A DNA stretch of 64,000 nucleotides from Paenibacillus sp. FSL W8-0186 (GTDB lineage Bacteria > Bacillota > Bacilli > Paenibacillales > Paenibacillaceae). The notes under the pieces were generated by a model that was not told where the DNA came from, made no database searches, and saw nothing but the letters and a program-made list of their open reading frames with translations. The stretch spans positions 434,001-498,000 of the forward strand of contig NZ_CP150207.1 of assembly GCF_037969765.1 (NCBI RefSeq), written 5' to 3'. Below, one piece after another: positions 40,972-50,222 of the stretch. A program made the translations under genes and the position numbers. Each line of letters starts with the position of its first letter. Positions within the stretch are counted from its first letter, which is position 1.

Positions 40972-43740
40972 GTGCTAGGAATACATATGATGTTTTTACT
41001 CGGCATAACCACGCTCGGCATGTTTTGTTCACTCGTGTTAACGGTTCAGTTCAGAAAAAAAATGCTGGCCGAAAGAGCCTTGTTCCATGATATTTTTGAC
41101 TATGGGCGTATGTGTATTTGGACGGTCAAGCTGGACAAGACCATCGTAAGGCTTAACAGTTACGCGGAAAGACTGATTGGGGTCAACGGCAGTGAGGTTG
41201 TCGGCCGCAAGTATGATGAGATTGCGGAGCTTTGCAGCGGCTGGCAGGAAGTCATCGCGCTATTGAATGATGCGCTTGCGAATAAATTCGTTCAGGATAA
41301 GGAGGTGATGATCAGCTTCGGGAGCGGAGAACGGTTAAGGACATTCTCGTTCAGGACTTCGGCCATCGGCGGGGGAAGGAGCTCGGCAGAGTCGGGCCGC
41401 ATTGTGCTGATTGGAATGGATATTCATGAACATAGGATGTCCCAGGACAAGCTGCAGAGCAGTTACCAAGAATTGGAGGCGACCTATGAGACACTGACGG
41501 CCACGCAGGAAGAAATGCAGCGCCAGTTCGACGAATTGGTGGCCAATCAGGAGAAGCTTAGAGTCAGCGAGGAAAGATTCAGGCTGGCCACCCGCGGATC
41601 GGGTGCCGTCATCTGGGACATCGACCCAGCCGTAGGCGTATATTTCGTCTCGGACCGGTTCTATGATTTGCTAGGTTATGACCGCAGCGAGATTGAGCTG
41701 ACCGTTCAAGGATTAAAGAAGGTCATACATCCTGATGATTGGGCGGACACGGAGCGTGCGCGACAGGCCTGCTTAAATGGATATACACCCGTGTACGAAA
41801 GCGAGTACCGCATCAGGAGGAAGGACGGGGCCTATTTATGGATGCAGGCCAGGGGGATTACGAGAAGGAACGGCGAGGGTCAGGTTGTCCGCTTTGCTGG
41901 CTCAATGATCAATATTACGGAACGAAAAAGGTATGAGCTAAAGCTGGAGGAGAGCTGCCGCGAGCTGGAAGCCGCATGCGAGGAGCTGAAGAATACCCAG
42001 AAAGAACTGCTCGAAAACTATGAGAAGCTAGTTGAAAACCAGGATATGCTTCGCCGGAATGAAGAACAGCACCGGCTTGTGATCGAAGCCTCGAACGCCG
42101 GCATATGGGAGATGGATCTGCTCCGCAACAAGAGGTTCTATTCAGCCCGCTGGTTTGAACTGCTGGGCTATACGAAGGATGATCATGTATCCAGCGATAT
42201 TCTGGACAATCTTATACATCCAGACGATCAAGAAACAGTGCAGAAGGCGATGGATGCGGCGACAAGAGGGGAGACAGAGCTGTTTGAGTGCCGGTACAGG
42301 CTGCGGGTAAAAAGCGGAGAATACCGCTGGTTTCTTGGCCGGGGCAAAGCGTTGTTTGACAGGCGGGGACGGGCATACCGCATGGCCGGAACGCATGAGG
42401 ATATCCATGAATTGAAGCTCTCTCAGGAGAAGCTGCACCAGCTGGCTTATTACGACACCTTGAGCGGCCTGCCGAACCGGCTGTACCTGTTGAAGGAGTT
42501 GGAGGGCTATTTTGCTTCATCGGAAGAGAGGGCGGCGGTATTTTTTGTGGATACCGATAACTTTAAATACGTCAATGATACGATGGGACATAAGTTCGGG
42601 GATCAATTGCTGATTGAAGCCAGCCGGAGGCTGTCCGACATGGTCGGCCAACAGGCCATGCTGTTTCGCCTTGGGGGCGATGAGTTTGTCGTGTTCATGC
42701 GCAGCATTAGGGATGAAGCAGAGGCGATCGCTGCCGCAGAAAGGGTTATTGCAGGCTTCAAGGAGCCGTTTAGGATTAATGGCACGGATTTGCAGGTGTC
42801 GGTGAGCGTGGGGGTCTCCTTCTATCCGAAAGACGGCCGCGCGGTGGATGAAATCTTGAGAAACGCAGATGTGGCCATGTATAATGCCAAAGAAGCGGGT
42901 AAAGGTAAATATGTGCTGTTCGATCCGGCTTATTTGCGGACATTCAACGAGCGGATTCAATTGGAGACGCAGCTTCGCCATGGTATTGAGAATAAGGAGT
43001 TCATTCTGCATTATCAGCCCAAAATCAGCCTCAGGACAGGCCGGATTATGGGCTTTGAGGCCTTGATCCGCTGGAACAGCCCAGCGCTTGGCTTGCTCGC
43101 GCCGCTCGCTTTCATCCGGATCGCTGAAGACAGCAGATTAATCGTCCCGATCGGGGAATGGGTGCTGGCGGAATCCTGTAGGTTCGCAGCGCAGCTGCAG
43201 GCGGAAGGGTATGGGCAGCTGCGGATATCGGTGAATATTTCGATCGTTCAGCTTATGCAGGAGGATTTCGTCGATATGGTGCTGCGAATCTTGAGGAACA
43301 CGGGACTGCCTCCGGAGCATCTGGAGCTCGAAATTACGGAATCGGTGTCTGTCGGCATGGTAGCGCCCGACATATTGATCGCAAAGCTGGGCAGGCTGCA
43401 AGCTGCAGGGGTGCGCCTCGCGCTGGACGATTTCGGCACGGGATACATCTCACTCAGCTATTTGCAGCAGCTGCCGCTGACGACGCTGAAGGTCAGCCGT
43501 TCGTTTATCGCGCAAATATCGGATCAAGGGGATGACCGTTCACTTGCCCGGGCCATGGTGCTGATCGGCAGGCGGCTGGGCTTGAATGTCGTGGCCGAGG
43601 GCGTAGAGACCGTGAAGCAGCTGGAGCATGCGAAGCAGTCGAAATACGATCTCATTCAGGGCTTTTATATCAGCAGGCCTTTGCCTGAAGAGGAAGCGTT
43701 GTCACTGATCCGAAGCAATAAAGTATACAAGATGTGCTGA
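40972..43740 (+). CDS. Membrane-anchored PAS-PAS-PAS-GGDEF-EAL c-di-GMP enzyme
   Basis: 922 residues. GTG 40972 is the start, seven bases after AAAGGAGG. One N-terminal membrane helix (~5-25), then a PAS (~40-150), a coiled coil (~160-200), a PAS/PAC (~200-320, ending in the DGAYLWMQARG and FAGSMINITERK type), a second coiled coil with the same ELEATxEEL pattern, and a third PAS (~365-480). GGDEF (~490-650) keeps RLGGDEF and EAL (~660-915) keeps EALIRW, NISIVQL, LDDFGTGY. Both catalytic motifs are intact, so it could make or break c-di-GMP. No gene is coupled to it. Confidence 0.9.
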   Translation: MLGIHMMFLLGITTLGMFCSLVLTVQFRKKMLAERALFHDIFDYGRMCIWTVKLDKTIVRLNSYAERLIGVNGSEVVGRKYDEIAELCSGWQEVIALLNDALANKFVQDKEVMISFGSGERLRTFSFRTSAIGGGRSSAESGRIVLIGMDIHEHRMSQDKLQSSYQELEATYETLTATQEEMQRQFDELVANQEKLRVSEERFRLATRGSGAVIWDIDPAVGVYFVSDRFYDLLGYDRSEIELTVQGLKKVIHPDDWADTERARQACLNGYTPVYESEYRIRRKDGAYLWMQARGITRRNGEGQVVRFAGSMINITERKRYELKLEESCRELEAACEELKNTQKELLENYEKLVENQDMLRRNEEQHRLVIEASNAGIWEMDLLRNKRFYSARWFELLGYTKDDHVSSDILDNLIHPDDQETVQKAMDAATRGETELFECRYRLRVKSGEYRWFLGRGKALFDRRGRAYRMAGTHEDIHELKLSQEKLHQLAYYDTLSGLPNRLYLLKELEGYFASSEERAAVFFVDTDNFKYVNDTMGHKFGDQLLIEASRRLSDMVGQQAMLFRLGGDEFVVFMRSIRDEAEAIAAAERVIAGFKEPFRINGTDLQVSVSVGVSFYPKDGRAVDEILRNADVAMYNAKEAGKGKYVLFDPAYLRTFNERIQLETQLRHGIENKEFILHYQPKISLRTGRIMGFEALIRWNSPALGLLAPLAFIRIAEDSRLIVPIGEWVLAESCRFAAQLQAEGYGQLRISVNISIVQLMQEDFVDMVLRILRNTGLPPEHLELEITESVSVGMVAPDILIAKLGRLQAAGVRLALDDFGTGYISLSYLQQLPLTTLKVSRSFIAQISDQGDDRSLARAMVLIGRRLGLNVVAEGVETVKQLEHAKQSKYDLIQGFYISRPLPEEEALSLIRSNKVYKMC

Positions 43741-43777
43741 ATTTAGCTTCTTCAACTTAGGGAAGGAGGAAGACGAA

Positions 43778-44692
43778 ATGAAACCGGTCATTATGGATGT
43801 AGATACAGGCATTGATGACGCCTTGGCTATCGCTTACGCAGCCCGCTCTCCTGAACTGGAGCTCATCGCACTCACGACCTGCTTCGGGAATATTTCCGTT
43901 CAGGAGGCTACGCGGAATTCTCTGTACGTGCTGGAGAAGCTGGGCAAGCCTGTTCCTGTATACGAAGGAGCGAAGCTGCCGATAAGCGGCAGTCTGAAAA
44001 AAGCCTACGCCAGGCATATTCACGGGCAGGACGGGCTCGGCAATACGTTCCGGGAAGAACCTCAAGGCCATAAAGCCGAGCTGGCAGCGGCCGAATATAT
44101 CATTCGGCAGGTGAAGGAGCGGCCGCATGAGATGACGATTATTGCCGTAGGGCCGCTGACCAATCTGGCGCTGGCGATCGAGAAGGCGCCGGACATTATC
44201 CCGCTGATTGGCGAAGTTGTCGTCATGGGCGGAGCGGTGACTGTCCCCGGCAACGCTACGCCGTACGGCGAGGCGAATATCGTGGCCGATCCGGAGGCGG
44301 CTGCGGCCGTCTTCGCATCAGGCGTACGGCTGACGCTGGTCGGGCTGGACGTGACGATGCAGACGCTGCTGTCCAGCGGGTCTTTGCAGAAATGGCGCCG
44401 TTCCGGCGGTGAGCTGGGAGGATGGCTTGCGGAGATGACGGAGTTCTATATCGGCGCTTATGAGGCGCGCTTTCCCGGCATCGGCGGCTGCGGATTGCAT
44501 GATCCGCTTGCTGTAGGTGTGGCGATAGATCGGAGTTTTGTGTCATTCGACCGAATGCGGGTTGCTGTTGTAACCGAAGGAGAAGCTGCAGGCCAAACGG
44601 TAGGTTCGGTTGAAGGGGAACCGAGAATCGAAATATGTACGAAGGTAGACGCCGAGCGCTTCCTGCAGCATTTTTTAAGTCGTGTTATATAA
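43778..44692 (+). CDS. Inosine-uridine-type nucleoside hydrolase
   Basis: 304 residues; ATG after GGAAGGAGGA, 37 bases downstream of the preceding gene. The Ca2+/ribose-binding cluster DVDTGIDD (residues 7-14) and the GxxxHGxxGLG-like segment ARHIHGQDGLGNTF, together with HDPLAVGVAID near the C-terminus, define the IunH/RihB family, which cleaves N-glycosidic bonds in nucleoside salvage. The base preference cannot be decided. It is not clearly linked to its neighbours. Confidence 0.9.
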   Translation: MKPVIMDVDTGIDDALAIAYAARSPELELIALTTCFGNISVQEATRNSLYVLEKLGKPVPVYEGAKLPISGSLKKAYARHIHGQDGLGNTFREEPQGHKAELAAAEYIIRQVKERPHEMTIIAVGPLTNLALAIEKAPDIIPLIGEVVVMGGAVTVPGNATPYGEANIVADPEAAAAVFASGVRLTLVGLDVTMQTLLSSGSLQKWRRSGGELGGWLAEMTEFYIGAYEARFPGIGGCGLHDPLAVGVAIDRSFVSFDRMRVAVVTEGEAAGQTVGSVEGEPRIEICTKVDAERFLQHFLSRVI

Positions 44693-44694
44693 GC

Positions 44695-44740
44695 TATAGA
44701 AGAACCCATAGAAGAACCCATAGAAGAACCCATAGAAGAA
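44695..44740. repeat. 12-nt tandem repeat leading into a terminator
   Basis: ATAGAAGAACCC is repeated three times with a partial fourth copy, starting just after the nucleoside-hydrolase stop. The last partial copy forms the 5' arm of the terminator. Confidence 0.85.
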
Positions 44741-44775
44741 CAGCCCTTGTGGTCATAAGCCTGAGGGCTGTTCTT
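44736..44775 (+). terminator. Terminator after nucleoside hydrolase
   Basis: AAGAACAGCCCT and AGGGCTGTTCTT form a perfect 12-bp stem with a 16-base loop. Confidence 0.75.
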
Positions 44776-44805
44776 GATTCATGGTAAATAACCTGTGTTT
44801 TTATT

Positions 44806-44825
44806 TGTGACAACCGGTTGACACA
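44806..44825. promoter_or_regulatory. LacI-type operator overlapping importer promoter
   Basis: TGTGACAACCGGTTGACACA is palindromic around CAACCGGTTG, with one mismatched pair. It overlaps a -35 TTGACA (44818-44823) that pairs with TATCAT at 44842-44847. The same core occurs at 49171-49180, before the esterase gene, on the other side of the lacI gene. Confidence 0.75.
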
Positions 44826-44898
44826 ATGTATGTCAATCGTTTATCATAAAATCGAACATGAATGAATGCGCATTCAAGCTACTGGCAAAAAGGGGGAA

Positions 44899-46266
44899 AT
44901 GATTTTGAAGAAATTTAAGGGTATCAGATGGACGGCAATGCTATGCTTGGTTTTGGTGATTTCTATGTTAACCGCTTGTTCTGCTGGCAATACGTCATCC
45001 ACCAGCAACAGTCAACAGGAAGGGGGAGAAAGTTCTCAAGCCGCTAAAAATGTTAAGCTTACGTTTTTTAACACCTCAGCGGAAGTAAATACGGTGTTTG
45101 AAGATTTGTTCAAGAAGTATCACGAACTAAATCCAAATGTAACGATTGAATTGATTCCGACGCCAATTGGCGGCGCCCAAATTCAGAAATTCCAATCTTT
45201 GCTGGCGTCCGGCAACCCGGCAACCATTGCCAACCTGGATGCGGGAACGATTTTGCAATATAAAGATAAGTTCCTGGATTTAGAGCCGGAGAAAGCGAAA
45301 TACGAAGAGTTGACGAAAGAAGGAGCTGTAGAAGGAGCTCTGCTGGAGGGGAAATTCCTTGGCATTCCTTGGTCAGCTCAAGGTTATGGACTGCTGTATA
45401 ATAAGCGGGTCGTTGAAGAAGTAATCGGTGGACCATTCGATCCATCTACGATCCAAACGCGGGATGCACTGGAAGATCTGTTTAAGAAAATTGAAGCAGC
45501 CGGTAAAGCGCCAGTTATGGTCCATGGGGCAGATTGGTCTTTGGGCGCTCATTATCTGGGTCTGACTTATTCGTTGCAATCTGATAGCGTAGACGAAAAT
45601 CGCAAGTTTGTGGATAGCCTGATGGATGGCTCTGTTACGCTTGCGGACAACCCGCAATTCAATGGTCTGATCGATACCTTTGATTTGTTAAAGAAATACA
45701 ATGCAAGAAAGAACGACCCGCTTGTTGCAGACTACAATAAAGATAGCGCTGACTTCGCCAAAGGGGATGCAGCTTTCTATTTCATGGGAGACTGGACTTG
45801 GGCGGTTATCGGAACGCTGGAGAATCGTGATGAAGAATTCGGCTTAATTCCAGTCCCAATCAGCAATAACCCCGAAGATTTCGGAAACACTCAAGTAGCG
45901 TACAGCCAGCCTAAATTGTTCGCGATTGATGATTCTGGTTCTTCCGCAGAGCAGCAAGAAGCAGCGAAAGCATTTCTTGAGTGGCTGGTGACCAGCCAAG
46001 AGGGTCAAGAAGCTATTGTCAGTCAAATGGGATTAGCCCTGCCTTACAAGGATGTAAAAGTAACAAGCACAAATGTGATCTCCAATGCGGTTGAGCAATA
46101 CGTGGACCAAGGAAAAGTGATCAACATTGGAGTAATCAACTATCTGCCGCAAGATTATTGGTCTATGACTGGAGCATCGATGCAGAAATATCTGTCTGAC
46201 ATCATTGACCGCAACGCGCTTGCAGGGGAAGTACAGGCTTATTGGATAGATCAAGCTCGTAAATAA
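44899..46266 (+). CDS. Sugar ABC transporter solute-binding lipoprotein
   Basis: 455 residues from ATG 44899; TTG 44905 is better spaced from AGGGGG and would give MKKFKGIRW. Signal peptide with lipobox LTAC (Cys ~28). The body is a MalE/UgpB-type family 1 binding protein (ELNPNVTIELIP, FYFMGDWTWAV, AAKAFLEWLVTSQEGQ). First gene of a unit with two permeases, LacI, two esterases, a kinase and a GH13_18 enzyme. The substrate is thus probably a glucoside such as sucrose or an ester of it (inference). Confidence 0.88.
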   Translation: MILKKFKGIRWTAMLCLVLVISMLTACSAGNTSSTSNSQQEGGESSQAAKNVKLTFFNTSAEVNTVFEDLFKKYHELNPNVTIELIPTPIGGAQIQKFQSLLASGNPATIANLDAGTILQYKDKFLDLEPEKAKYEELTKEGAVEGALLEGKFLGIPWSAQGYGLLYNKRVVEEVIGGPFDPSTIQTRDALEDLFKKIEAAGKAPVMVHGADWSLGAHYLGLTYSLQSDSVDENRKFVDSLMDGSVTLADNPQFNGLIDTFDLLKKYNARKNDPLVADYNKDSADFAKGDAAFYFMGDWTWAVIGTLENRDEEFGLIPVPISNNPEDFGNTQVAYSQPKLFAIDDSGSSAEQQEAAKAFLEWLVTSQEGQEAIVSQMGLALPYKDVKVTSTNVISNAVEQYVDQGKVINIGVINYLPQDYWSMTGASMQKYLSDIIDRNALAGEVQAYWIDQARK

Positions 46267-46285
46267 GAAGTCTATTCACAAAGGA

Positions 46286-46317
46286 GGACGGGACTGGGGT
46301 TTTACTTCGGCCCGTCC
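46286..46317 (+). other. Intercistronic hairpin between binding protein and permeases
   Basis: GGACGGG (46286-46292) pairs perfectly with CCCGTCC (46311-46317). No T-run follows, so it fits an mRNA-stabilising or processing element that keeps binding-protein mRNA above permease mRNA, as described for malE-malF. Confidence 0.5.
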
Positions 46318-46360
46318 TTCATCTAAAAGGCTAAACATGGACATATAAAGGGGCAGCAAC

Positions 46361-47242
46361 ATGATTAAAAAAAATTTTCTAAGGAATACGGGCACGTTTC
46401 TAGTTTTTGGGGGACCCTCCATCTTCGCCTTTATCGCTGTCATTGTAATTCCCTTTTTTGTTGGAATGTATCTGACGTTCACCAACTGGGATGTTCGATC
46501 GGCTGACACTGCATTTATTGGGCTTGCCAATTACATTGAAGTGTTTAAAGATAAAGTATTTCTCGGCCAGTTATGGTTTACGCTGAAATACGTTTTTTTT
46601 ACGGTGTTGATTGCTAACGGCTTTGCCTTCTTTATTGCACTTTTGCTTACAAGCGGGGGAAGAGGAGAGCAGTGGCTGCGCACCGGATTTTTCACCCCGA
46701 ATCTGATTGGCGGTATCGTTCTCGGATATTTGTGGCAGACGCTGTTTTCGCAGGTGCTTCCTTACATGGGGCAAAAATACGGCTGGTCCTTGTTCCAGAC
46801 TTCGTGGTTAACAAGTACAAACACGGCGTTTTGGGCGTTGGTCATTGCAACGGCCTGGCAATTGATCGGTTATTTGATGATTATTTATATCGCGGGCTTC
46901 TCTGGTGTTCCTACGGATGTGCTGGAAGCAGCATCCATCGACGGAGCCAGCCGGAAGGCAACAATTCAGAAGGTCATTCTGCCTCTAACGATCCCGGCGA
47001 TTGTCATCTGTGTTTTCATCTCATTATCTCGCTCCTTCCTAACCTACGACATCAACCTTGCCTTAACTAAAGGTGGTCCGTTTGCCTCGACGGAGCTGGC
47101 TACCTATCATATTGTGCAAAAGGCATTTTTGTCGAACCAATATGGAGTCGGTCAGGCGGAAGCAGTTGTATTGTTTGCCGTAGTGGCGATTATTGCACTT
47201 ACGCAATCATACCTGCTTAAGAGATTGGAGGTCGAATCTTAA
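46361..47242 (+). CDS. Sugar ABC permease (MalF/UgpA type)
   Basis: 293 residues, ATG after AAGGGG. Six membrane helices (from FGGPSIFAFIAVIVIPFFVGMYLTF) and the EAA loop LEAASIDGASRKATIQKVILPLTIPA. It pairs with the next permease, whose start overlaps its stop in TAATG. No ATPase is present; a shared MsmX-like ATPase is likely. Confidence 0.92.
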   Translation: MIKKNFLRNTGTFLVFGGPSIFAFIAVIVIPFFVGMYLTFTNWDVRSADTAFIGLANYIEVFKDKVFLGQLWFTLKYVFFTVLIANGFAFFIALLLTSGGRGEQWLRTGFFTPNLIGGIVLGYLWQTLFSQVLPYMGQKYGWSLFQTSWLTSTNTAFWALVIATAWQLIGYLMIIYIAGFSGVPTDVLEAASIDGASRKATIQKVILPLTIPAIVICVFISLSRSFLTYDINLALTKGGPFASTELATYHIVQKAFLSNQYGVGQAEAVVLFAVVAIIALTQSYLLKRLEVES

Positions 47243-48066
47243 TGGATACGCATCGCAGAGGCTCAACGGTTAAAAACATACTATTGTATTTGCTGCTGCT
47301 CGTTTTTTTAACTCCATTTTTGATGATTATCATGAACTCTTTCAAAACGACGCAGCAGTTCGTTGAAAATCCGTTATCCTTCCCGAAAAACTTGAAATTC
47401 GAAAACTATGTCAGTGCTTATCATAATATGGATTTTCTGAGCAGTTTTTTGAACTCCATGATTATTACAGTTGTTTCCGTGCTGTTGATCTTGTTTTTTT
47501 CGGCGATGACCGGATATCTGTTCGTTCGGTTTAATTGGAAGATTAACGCTATTATATTTTTTGCGATGCTGGCCTCCATGGCTCTGCCATTTCAGGTCAT
47601 TATGATTCCGCTCGTGATGTTGTACGGCAATATGGATCTGCTGGATATGAAAACAACGTTGTTTTTCATGTATTTAGGCTTTGGTGTTCCATTTGGCGTG
47701 TTTACTTTCCATGGTTTCATCAAAGGGGTTCCTTTTGAACTGGAGGAGTCAGCATTCATCGAGGGCAGCTCCAGGCTTCGGACCTTTTTTCAAATTGTTT
47801 TGCCGCTGTTAAAGCCTGTTTTCGTAACGCTAATGGTGCTCGATGTGCTGTGGATCTGGAACGACTACTTGCTGCCAAGCCTGGTTCTTTTATCGCCGTC
47901 ACAGAAGACGCTACCTCTCTCTACGTATAATTTCTTCTCGTCGTATGCTGTGGATTTTGCTCCGTTGATGGCAGGGTTAATTATGACAATTATTCCAGTT
48001 CTCATATTGTATCTATTCCTGCAGAAGCATATCATTAAAGGAATTACGGAGGGTGCTTTGAAGTAA
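47242..48066 (+). CDS. Sugar ABC permease (MalG/UgpE type)
   Basis: 274 residues, starting in the stop codon of the previous permease with GGAGG 11 bases before. Six membrane helices; EAA loop LEESAFIEGSSRLRTFFQIVLPLLKP and C-terminus LQKHIIKGITEGALK are family-typical. It completes the inner-membrane pore of the importer. Confidence 0.92.
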   Translation: MDTHRRGSTVKNILLYLLLLVFLTPFLMIIMNSFKTTQQFVENPLSFPKNLKFENYVSAYHNMDFLSSFLNSMIITVVSVLLILFFSAMTGYLFVRFNWKINAIIFFAMLASMALPFQVIMIPLVMLYGNMDLLDMKTTLFFMYLGFGVPFGVFTFHGFIKGVPFELEESAFIEGSSRLRTFFQIVLPLLKPVFVTLMVLDVLWIWNDYLLPSLVLLSPSQKTLPLSTYNFFSSYAVDFAPLMAGLIMTIIPVLILYLFLQKHIIKGITEGALK

Positions 48067-48138
48067 TTATAATAGCGATGTTTGCTGTAATAGAGATGGA
48101 CTATTTATAATGGTTGTAAAAAAACAAGGTGGTATTTC

Positions 48139-49128
48139 ATGCCTAAAATTGAAGATGTGGCTAAAAAGGCAGGAGTGTCTGTCACGACGGTTTCCCGAGT
48201 GCTTAATAATAGAGGCTATATTAGCGAGAAGACAAGAGCTAAGGTAAATCAGGCAATAGAGGAGCTTAATTATCAGCCTAATGAAATGGCTCGGGCTTTG
48301 TTTAGAAGAAAATCGAATATGATCGGCCTTATTATTCCTGCTGTATCGCATCCTTTTTTTAGCGAGCTGACCTATCATCTTGAGCACTATGCCGATCAGC
48401 AGGGATACAAATTGTTATTGTGCAATTCGAACCGGGACGTCGCTAAAGAGCTTCAATATATCGATATGCTGAAGAAGAACCAGGTCGATGCCATTATTAT
48501 GGGAAGCGCAGTATTGGATGTCCAGCACTATTTGAATTTGAATTTACCAATCATTTCATTTGACCGCACTATAGCTGATGACATTCCCATTGTAGCCTCT
48601 GATAACTTCATGGGAGGCAAGCTTGCGGCAAGATTACTTCTGGACAATGGCTGCCAGAATCCAGCCTACCTTTATCGAGGGATTGATGGGCCGCATCACC
48701 AAGCTTTGTTGGCTAGCGAAAGAGCGAAGGGTTTTGAAGAAGAATTTCTCGCCATTGGAACGAAACCTGTCCATTTGCAATTGGAGGTAAATAAAGGGGA
48801 GGATTCCGAACCCGACAATGAAATCATTCGTTTCTTGCAGCAGCATCCGGAAGTGGATGGTATATTTGCCAGCAGTGACTTTATTGCCGCCGAGGTGCTC
48901 CAGGTCTGCCATCAATTAAAAAGGAGCATTCCAGACGAAATTAAAATCATTGGATACGATGATGTTAAAATAGCCTCGTTAGTTTATCCCCGGCTCAGTA
49001 CGATCAGGCAGCCGGTTAGGGAAATGAGCAAATGTAGTATTGATTTGATCGTGAGGCAAATTAACGGGGAAGTCGTGCCTAAGATCAATGTGTTTCCCGT
49101 TTCCTTGATAGAGAGAGAAACGACTTAA
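48139..49128 (+). CDS. LacI-family repressor of the glucoside unit
   Basis: 329 residues, ATG after AAGGTGG. N-terminal HTH (IEDVAKKAGVSVTTVSRVLNNRGYISEKTR) and hinge helix (PNEMARALFRRKSN) precede a periplasmic-binding-like effector domain (~60-325, SFDRTIADDIPIVASDNFMGG, DGIFASSDFIAAEVL). It is placed between the importer and the catabolic genes. CAACCGGTTG operators of the form expected for LacI proteins flank it, so it very probably controls both halves. The inducer is likely the imported sugar or a product. Confidence 0.93.
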   Translation: MPKIEDVAKKAGVSVTTVSRVLNNRGYISEKTRAKVNQAIEELNYQPNEMARALFRRKSNMIGLIIPAVSHPFFSELTYHLEHYADQQGYKLLLCNSNRDVAKELQYIDMLKKNQVDAIIMGSAVLDVQHYLNLNLPIISFDRTIADDIPIVASDNFMGGKLAARLLLDNGCQNPAYLYRGIDGPHHQALLASERAKGFEEEFLAIGTKPVHLQLEVNKGEDSEPDNEIIRFLQQHPEVDGIFASSDFIAAEVLQVCHQLKRSIPDEIKIIGYDDVKIASLVYPRLSTIRQPVREMSKCSIDLIVRQINGEVVPKINVFPVSLIERETT

Positions 49129-49164
49129 AATAAGTCAGGTATGGCAGAGTAATTTTAGAACCAA

Positions 49165-49186
49165 ATATGTCAACCGGTTGTCATAT
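49165..49186. promoter_or_regulatory. LacI-type operator before the catabolic genes
   Basis: Palindrome centred on CAACCGGTTG (49171-49180), with outer arms ATATGT and TCATAT; one mismatched pair as in the site at 44806. It lies 54 bases before the esterase start. Confidence 0.75.
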
Positions 49187-49239
49187 CGATTGGACTTCAT
49201 CGGGTTTTCATACAGGAAGGAATCAGGAGGAATAGTCAT

Positions 49240-50181
49240 ATGGATTTTATCAATAGAGTAGCTCCGGAGTTGCGGGAGGGATTGGAAAGTGTTCCTGTCT
49301 TCAGGCTCCCCGAAGATTTGCAAATGATGAGAGAACAACCTCGGAAGCCCGTACTATCCGAGCATGTCCACATCAAGAAACGCTGGATAAACGGTGCGGA
49401 TCATCAAGAGATGCTTGTAAATATATATGAGCCGATTCACAGAGCCAGCAAGGAATTGCCTGCGCTTCTTTGGCTTCATGGCGGGGGATATGTCATGGGG
49501 CATCCAGATATAGATGACATTATTTGTATCAGCTTTGCAGAGAAGACCGGTTGCGTCGTCGTATGCCCGGATTATCGGCTTGCCCCGGAGCATCCCTATC
49601 CGGCAGGGATTAATGATTGTTATGCGGCATTGGTCTGGATGGTACAAGCAGCAGAAGAATTGAGCATCGACACCTCCCGTATCGCGGTCGCCGGCGCTAG
49701 TGCTGGTGGAGGCTTGACGGCGGCATTAACCCTGATGGCGCGGGATAAAGGAGGTCCGGCCATTTGCTTCCAAATGCCGCTATACCCGATGATAGACCAT
49801 CGTAACGAGACCCCTTCGAGTTACGAGATTACTGATCCCGCGGTGTGGAATAGACACAATAATTTGGAAGCATGGAAAATGTATCTTGGTGAAGAGGAAA
49901 AAGATGAGGAGAAAATATCGCCGTATGCCGCCCCGTTTTGGGCGAAAAGTTTCGTAGGTTTGCCTCCGACCTATACGTGCGTAGGGCAGCTGGATCCATT
50001 TCGCGATGAGACGATCCAATATGTTGCACGGCTTGCCCAGGCTGGCGTTGATGTGGAGTTTCAACTCTATCCAGGAGGCTATCATGCCTTTGAATATACC
50101 GCTCCCGACGCGGAGATCAGCAAGCGTACAAAAGATGGGTATATTCAGGCACTGGCGAGGGCATTTAACGCCGCCAAATAA
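49240..50181 (+). CDS. Alpha/beta-hydrolase esterase (HSL/acetyl-esterase type)
   Basis: 313 residues, ATG after AGGAGG. Hormone-sensitive-lipase family: oxyanion motif HGGGYVMG (~85-92), nucleophile serine in GASAGGG (~150-156), aspartate in VGQLDPFRDE and histidine in YHAFEY. No signal peptide, so it acts in the cytoplasm on imported, short-chain-esterified compounds. It is the first gene after the operator, followed by kinase, phosphorylase and another esterase. It may remove acyl groups from the imported glucoside (inference). Confidence 0.88.
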   Translation: MDFINRVAPELREGLESVPVFRLPEDLQMMREQPRKPVLSEHVHIKKRWINGADHQEMLVNIYEPIHRASKELPALLWLHGGGYVMGHPDIDDIICISFAEKTGCVVVCPDYRLAPEHPYPAGINDCYAALVWMVQAAEELSIDTSRIAVAGASAGGGLTAALTLMARDKGGPAICFQMPLYPMIDHRNETPSSYEITDPAVWNRHNNLEAWKMYLGEEEKDEEKISPYAAPFWAKSFVGLPPTYTCVGQLDPFRDETIQYVARLAQAGVDVEFQLYPGGYHAFEYTAPDAEISKRTKDGYIQALARAFNAAK

Positions 50182-50222
50182 TCTTTTCCCTTAATTTAAA
50201 TATAAATATCGGAGGGAAACGC

